DNA of 64,000 nt. Origin: Xiphydria camelus (taxonomy: Eukaryota > Arthropoda > Insecta > Hymenoptera > Xiphydriidae). The first letter of the stretch is position 1. Every line of letters starts with the position of its first letter. Location of the stretch: positions 20,832,909 to 20,896,908 of the forward strand of contig OY783199.1 in assembly GCA_963678675.1 (NCBI GenBank), read 5' to 3'. The notes under the pieces are model-generated. The model did no database searches. It worked only from the letters and a program-made list of their open reading frames with translations, and was not told the DNA's origin. The translations under genes were made by a program, and so were the position numbers. Positions 60,136-64,000 of this stretch are shown here, in pieces.

Positions 60136-60421
60136 ATGACGGAATACTGGTTGATATCTGCGCCAGGCGACAAGACCTGCCAGCAAACATGGGAGACTAT
60201 GAACAACCTGACGTCGAAGCAAAACTCCCTATCGGTAAACTACAAGTTTCACATTCCCGACCTAAAAGTGGGAACGCTCGATCAGCTGGTGGGCCTGTCC
60301 GACGATCTCGGGAAGCTCGATGCTTTTGTGGAGCAGGTCACGCGCAAGGTCGCCACGTATTTGGGCGAAGTCCTCGAAGATCAGAGAGACAAGCTTCACG
60401 AGAATCTGATGGCCAACAACA
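60136..60421 (+). CDS. Vha44: V-type proton ATPase subunit C, first coding exon (partial gene)
   Basis: The ATG opens [20 protein letters not shown] and continues through [20 protein letters not shown] and [20 protein letters not shown] to HENLMANN, 95 codons plus one base before GTAAGT (60422). This is the highly conserved N-terminal quarter of subunit C, normally about 380-390 residues. Subunit C bridges the V1 and Vo sectors and is released when the pump disassembles reversibly. The pump acidifies endosomes, lysosomes and secretory granules. The exon starts at 60098, after TTTTCCAG, with 38 bases of 5' UTR. The next family segment (about FQWDMAKYP) is not found before 64000, so the first coding intron exceeds 3.5 kb and the remaining exons lie outside. 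Confidence 0.95.
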
Positions 60422-60715
60422 GTAAGTACATTGTCGATTTTGTGTCTGCCTCACTTATTCTTTTCTCTTCTCTTTATTATCGTACCTGCCTGCTTTATCC
60501 GTCGCTAAAACGGCGGATGACTTAGTAAACGGGCGTCCAAAAATACTCGTTAAATTTTCTCGTCAATTGTATCTCATATTTTCTGTAGACTTAAATTAAA
60601 TCAATATTTTATGGAAGGGATACTATTGCCGACTCTTAATTATCGTATTTGTCAATCGTGATATCACTGCTAAATTATGTTATATAGAGTGTTCCGCTCA
60701 AGAGGTTCCTGCAGG

Positions 60716-61402
60716 CAGGGTGTCCAGTGGTTAGGGAAATCTGGAAAATTTGGAATTGTCAAGTCTTTAGAATGGCTTTGACGGAAATCGGATTGTTGAA
60801 AATTGCAAGTCTGCCATATCGCGTTGCTACACTACTATACCATATGAGGCTAAAACTTATTCGCCAGGAAAGAAACTTTAATCACTATTATCTTATTATT
60901 TATGAGCTTTTAGCCTACATCGATATAAGACTTTGTTATAGATGAAAATATAATCTTCAAAAAAGTATTATATAAATATGATCCAAAAGCTCACAGATAA
61001 TGAGATAATAGTGATTTAAGTTTCTTTCCTGACTAATAAGTTTAGCTTCAAATGATAGTTCCGAATGTTAAAAAATTGTACGTTCTTATTGGGCCCTGGT
61101 CAGCTATATGCAACATTGCTTCAATCAACTCACTTCTACCCAGGGCGCGCATTATATCTCATTGACCTGTTGGTCGATGACGTTGAGAGCGCAACACACG
61201 TTCCCAAATCTGTCTTGTATTACACTAAACTATTTTTAATTTATCATAAATCAATCATTTAGTTTAGAATCCGAACTCAATGATCGCTTTAGTAACATAA
61301 AAGAATAATTTTAAACTAGGCAGGGAAAAATACATATATTTTAGGCCTGGAAATCTTGGAAAAATCATGGAATTTCAAATTCCGATTCTGCTAGACACCC
61401 TG
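60716..61402. mobile_element. Family C transposon, copy 3, carrying a family B MITE
   Basis: CAGGGTGTCCAGTGGTTAGG at the left and CTAGACACCCTG at the right, with near-identical 5-bp flanks GCAGG and ACAGG. It is interrupted by the family B foldback at 60840-61055, and possibly by another small palindrome near 61090-61145 (GGGCCCTGGTCAG; ACCCAGGGCGC). Confidence 0.75.
60840..61055. mobile_element. Family B foldback MITE, copy 5, nested
   Basis: CCATATGAGGCTAAAACTTA at the left and TAAGTTTAGCTTCAAATGA at the right, TA on both sides. Same structure and length (216 bp) as the copy at 31792. Confidence 0.85.
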
Positions 61403-61523
61403 ACAGGGTGTAGATTAATATCGCCAATACTTGTCTCATTAACAAGCGGTAGAGCTGCAATGGTCGGCGAGATAGTATTAACCAATGCTTAAGTTGAACA
61501 ATACTTATCCCGCCGACTAGTGT

Positions 61524-62054
61524 CAGGGTGTCCAGTGGTCCTTAAGGTCCTTAAAATACTTGAATAGTACTTAGATTTTGCTTGTCTTTAAAAAGCCCTG
61601 GAAATGTATAATACTTGAATTTTTGTGTAGATCCTTGAAAATTTTATTTTTCGTTCATTTGATAAAATCACTGAATTTTTCAACAAGCGAAGTTTAATGC
61701 AGACTAGACGCGCCGAGCAACAAGCAGCGATTAATGAGCGAATAGAAACATTATATTTGTTCACTTAATAGATATTCTTGTTGTTTCATTGTATCAGTCA
61801 TTTTATTCGCTTATCACGGAATAATGCGCCTCTCATATGAGTCGTATATTTGCAAAACTCACTGCCTCAGAATAATATTCTGAGATATAGATGGCGTAGG
61901 TATATATCTCGATTTTTAAATTTTTGTCAAAGAGTGAGTTTTGCAAATATACGACTCATATAGCTTATCATTGATCGTTTCACATCTTTGAAAATCCTGA
62001 AAAAATCCTTAAAAAGTACTTGAATTTCATTGTGGACCTGTGCTGGACACCCTC
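61524..62054. mobile_element. Family C transposon, copy 4, carrying a different nested MITE
   Basis: CAGGGTGTCCAGTGGTCCTT at the left and GTGCTGGACACCCTC at the right. AGTGT flanks both sides as a 5-bp target duplication (61519-61523, 62055-62059). Interior as in copy 1, in the same orientation. Confidence 0.85.
61838..61958. mobile_element. 121-bp MITE with TIR TGAGTCGTATATTTGCAAAA, nested in family C copy 4
   Basis: TGAGTCGTATATTTGCAAAA (then CTCACT) is mirrored by AGTGAG then TTTTGCAAATATACGACTCA. TA on both sides (61836-61837, 61959-61960). Confidence 0.9.
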
Positions 62055-63579
62055 AGTGTAATCTTGCCATTAATTGGCGAATAAGTAGGTACTGACGATA
62101 TTAAGTCGCACCCTGCAGAACCTTCCCAGTGGGGCACGCTGTATATTTACATAAAGCGTGATAATAAAATGAGAAAAACGCAACGATTAATTGATTTTGG
62201 ACTCTCGTGGGCAGGCATAGCGTTCGATTCCCTGTGTATTGTATTCCTACGTGTTCACGATAACTCGGTTAACCGTATACATAGAGTGGCACTGATGTAT
62301 ACTGTATACACAACACGATACATGCACACTAACCGAAATTGATTTTCTTTACTAGTGCTCAGAAAGTATACATACGTATATATCAGTTGATTTATTCGGA
62401 TTTACCATTTTTCCCCCAAAAATGAGTTTCACGCGCAGAATTTCCATTTGATATATCCTCCATTCTACCCTCGATGACCCGTTATATATCACGATAAACT
62501 ATAGCCTCGACTATGTTCTCTCGAGCACTTATCTACGAACGCGAACAGTCACTCGTCTCCGAGGGGAGGCATCGTCCGATGTTCTACTCGTACGCGCGAA
62601 AGATGTTCTCGGGGTTGTAGCATATTTTGCAGCGTATACCTGTATAGGTATAATTAAAAGTACGGTGTAGACTGATAATCTGCGACTCGTTCAAAAAAGC
62701 GATATATCTTCGTAATGGAATGCGCGGCCTTTCTTTAATTATTCGATTTCGCAGAGCTTTCAATCGCTACATAAATAGGAAACAAGTGTACCATCTGATC
62801 ATATTGCAAGGTACAAGTAAGAAAAGTGTTTGAAACTTTTCTTCGATTGTATATTGGTACTTTCGTGTTAAGTTCGAGCTAACGATAGCGTACTCGCGCA
62901 TATACAGGGTGTTATCCTATGTTCGGTCTCAAGGAAAACACTAGTTTGCGTTCTTAGTATAATTGTTGATTTTTCTGGACGTTATATTAACACGAGTAAA
63001 ATGGGAAGTATCCGACCAGCTTGGTTCGCGTGCAATGACGCGACCGAAAGGTGGAATCCAAGGATAATTTATAGGACACGCACGCTATATTTTTAATTAA
63101 CAACGCTATATGGCGTCCCCTCGCCTCGGAAGGGGTTAACAATCGCCTCGTATGGACTCGTCCAGAAATTGAATTGCAATTTATTCATTATACCATTATT
63201 TCTCAAAGGCTATCTAGAACACCTCAGAGACATTTCGTTTCGAGAAAACGCTATGATTGAGAAATGTACGCCCCTTGCACTATCAAACCATCGTACCATG
63301 ATTCGCTTAAAAAGTATATCGATTTTTAACGAGTCCCCAAAGAGAGACACGGTTACACCATTTTAGGATTATCGAAATTTATATGTATATATAGACTGCT
63401 TATTGTCCTCTGTTAATAATTATTATTTATTCGTTTATTTCCATTTTGTTTATTATTGTATTTCATGACAGACAACTCGTATTTGTGGTGTTGCTTGGCT
63501 TGCTTTCGTTCATTTGGACCACACTAACCCTCTCCCCCATACCTTTCTTATTGTTTTGTATTAACAAAAATTCATATAG

Positions 63580-63742
63580 ACGTGCACTGCCTGGTACGAA
63601 AGATCCGGGTTCGCTCGAGGCACCGTTGCGATATGTTTCCCGCACGTACGAAGGCGAACGAAACAAAAAAAAAAGTATAACGAAACTGCTCGAGGATATC
63701 GAGTCTTGGGAGACACCAAGACCACACGTGTCGGATAAATGA
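63580..63742 (+). CDS. Candidate terminal exon of unknown origin
   Basis: After TTCATATAG an open frame reads RALPGTKDPGSLEAPLRYVS, continues TYEGERNKKKSITKLLED and IESWETPRPHVSDK, and stops at 63742. The polar, charged composition and codon use look like real protein. The same frame extends upstream to 63446 through a hydrophobic stretch, but without any ATG, so an upstream exon ending in phase 2 would be needed. The Vha44 first coding exon ends in phase 1 and cannot join it. It could be a nested gene, an alternative exon of another Vha44 form, or chance. I recognise no family. Confidence 0.25.
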
Positions 63743-63924
63743 AAATGTTCGAACGAGACGAGTCGGTGGCGCAAGGCGTTGCTTGGGTTACTGTGGTCAC
63801 CAAGCTCCAATTAGCAATCGCATATAGGTTTCGTTTTCTCTTAGTTTTCATATTCATCGTTTCTTTTCAATGTTATTGGCTACCCCTAAGTTGCTCCGTA
63901 CGATTCTTATTTGCAGCATCTTCG

Positions 63925-63980
63925 CTCGTTTCTTCCTTCCGTTTGGTTTCGTTCCTTCCGTTTGGTTTCGTTCCTTCCGA
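63925..63980. repeat. Short tandem repeat, 19-bp unit
   Basis: GTTTGGTTTCGTTCCTTCC occurs twice in full, with partial copies on both sides, near the window end. Confidence 0.85.
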
Positions 63981-64000
63981 TCGATTCTCGTTTGATTTCG

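Larger units (their letters stand above)
60422..64000 (+). other. Start of Vha44 coding intron 1, repeat-filled
   Basis: No further subunit C exon is recognisable. The intron holds two family C transposons in tandem (60716-61402, 61524-62054), each with a nested MITE, a possible unrelated exon at 63580-63742, and a short tandem repeat at the very end. 62100-63400 shows nothing I can name. Confidence 0.55.

Overview
The window looks like nuclear DNA of an insect, most likely a hymenopteran such as an ant. Genes are split by GT-AG introns, the introns are AT-rich, exons and promoters are CpG-rich, the proteins are typical animal ones, and the non-coding DNA is full of short inverted-repeat transposons. 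There are no operons, CRISPR arrays or rRNA genes. The organism is my inference; the gene identities come from recognisable motifs and full-length collinearity with known families.

Layout. 1-396 (+) is the 3' end of an unrecognised gene with a C-terminal membrane segment; a possible alternative last exon lies at 2616-2767. 2768-7474 is intergenic. 7475-10839 (-) is a complete Fic/FICD gene (4 coding exons, 478 codons). A 961-bp gap separates it head-to-head from a complete Rme-8/DNAJC13 gene at 11801-27558 (+) (18 coding exons, 2264 codons). 27559-33305 lies between convergent genes. 33306-53061 (-) is a receptor tyrosine kinase that I assign to torso (17 coding exons, about 813 codons, with a 9.6-kb first intron). 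53062-57386 is repeat-rich. 57387-57491 (-) is the 34-residue oligosaccharyltransferase subunit Ost4. From about 58.3 kb to the window end (+) is the 5' part of the V-ATPase subunit C gene (Vha44): a probable non-coding first exon, the first coding exon at 60136-60421, and an intron that runs out of the window.

Several genes share an endomembrane theme. Fic modifies the ER Hsp70 BiP, Rme-8 recruits Hsc70 to endosomes, Ost4 is part of ER N-glycosylation, and Vha44 belongs to the proton pump that acidifies endosomes and lysosomes. Two CACGTG (CLEAR-type) sites lie upstream of the Vha44 coding exon. A one-mismatch ER-stress-element-like site lies upstream of Fic.

Much of the non-coding DNA is built of MITE-like foldback elements of several families, often nested. 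They include TA-target (Tc1/mariner/Tigger-like) families, two TTAA-target (piggyBac-like) elements, a hAT-like element, and a family with TIR CAGGGTGTCCAG and 5-bp target duplications. The most striking pattern is that two different MITEs occupy the same TA dinucleotide in two copies of that last family, while a third copy keeps the empty site.
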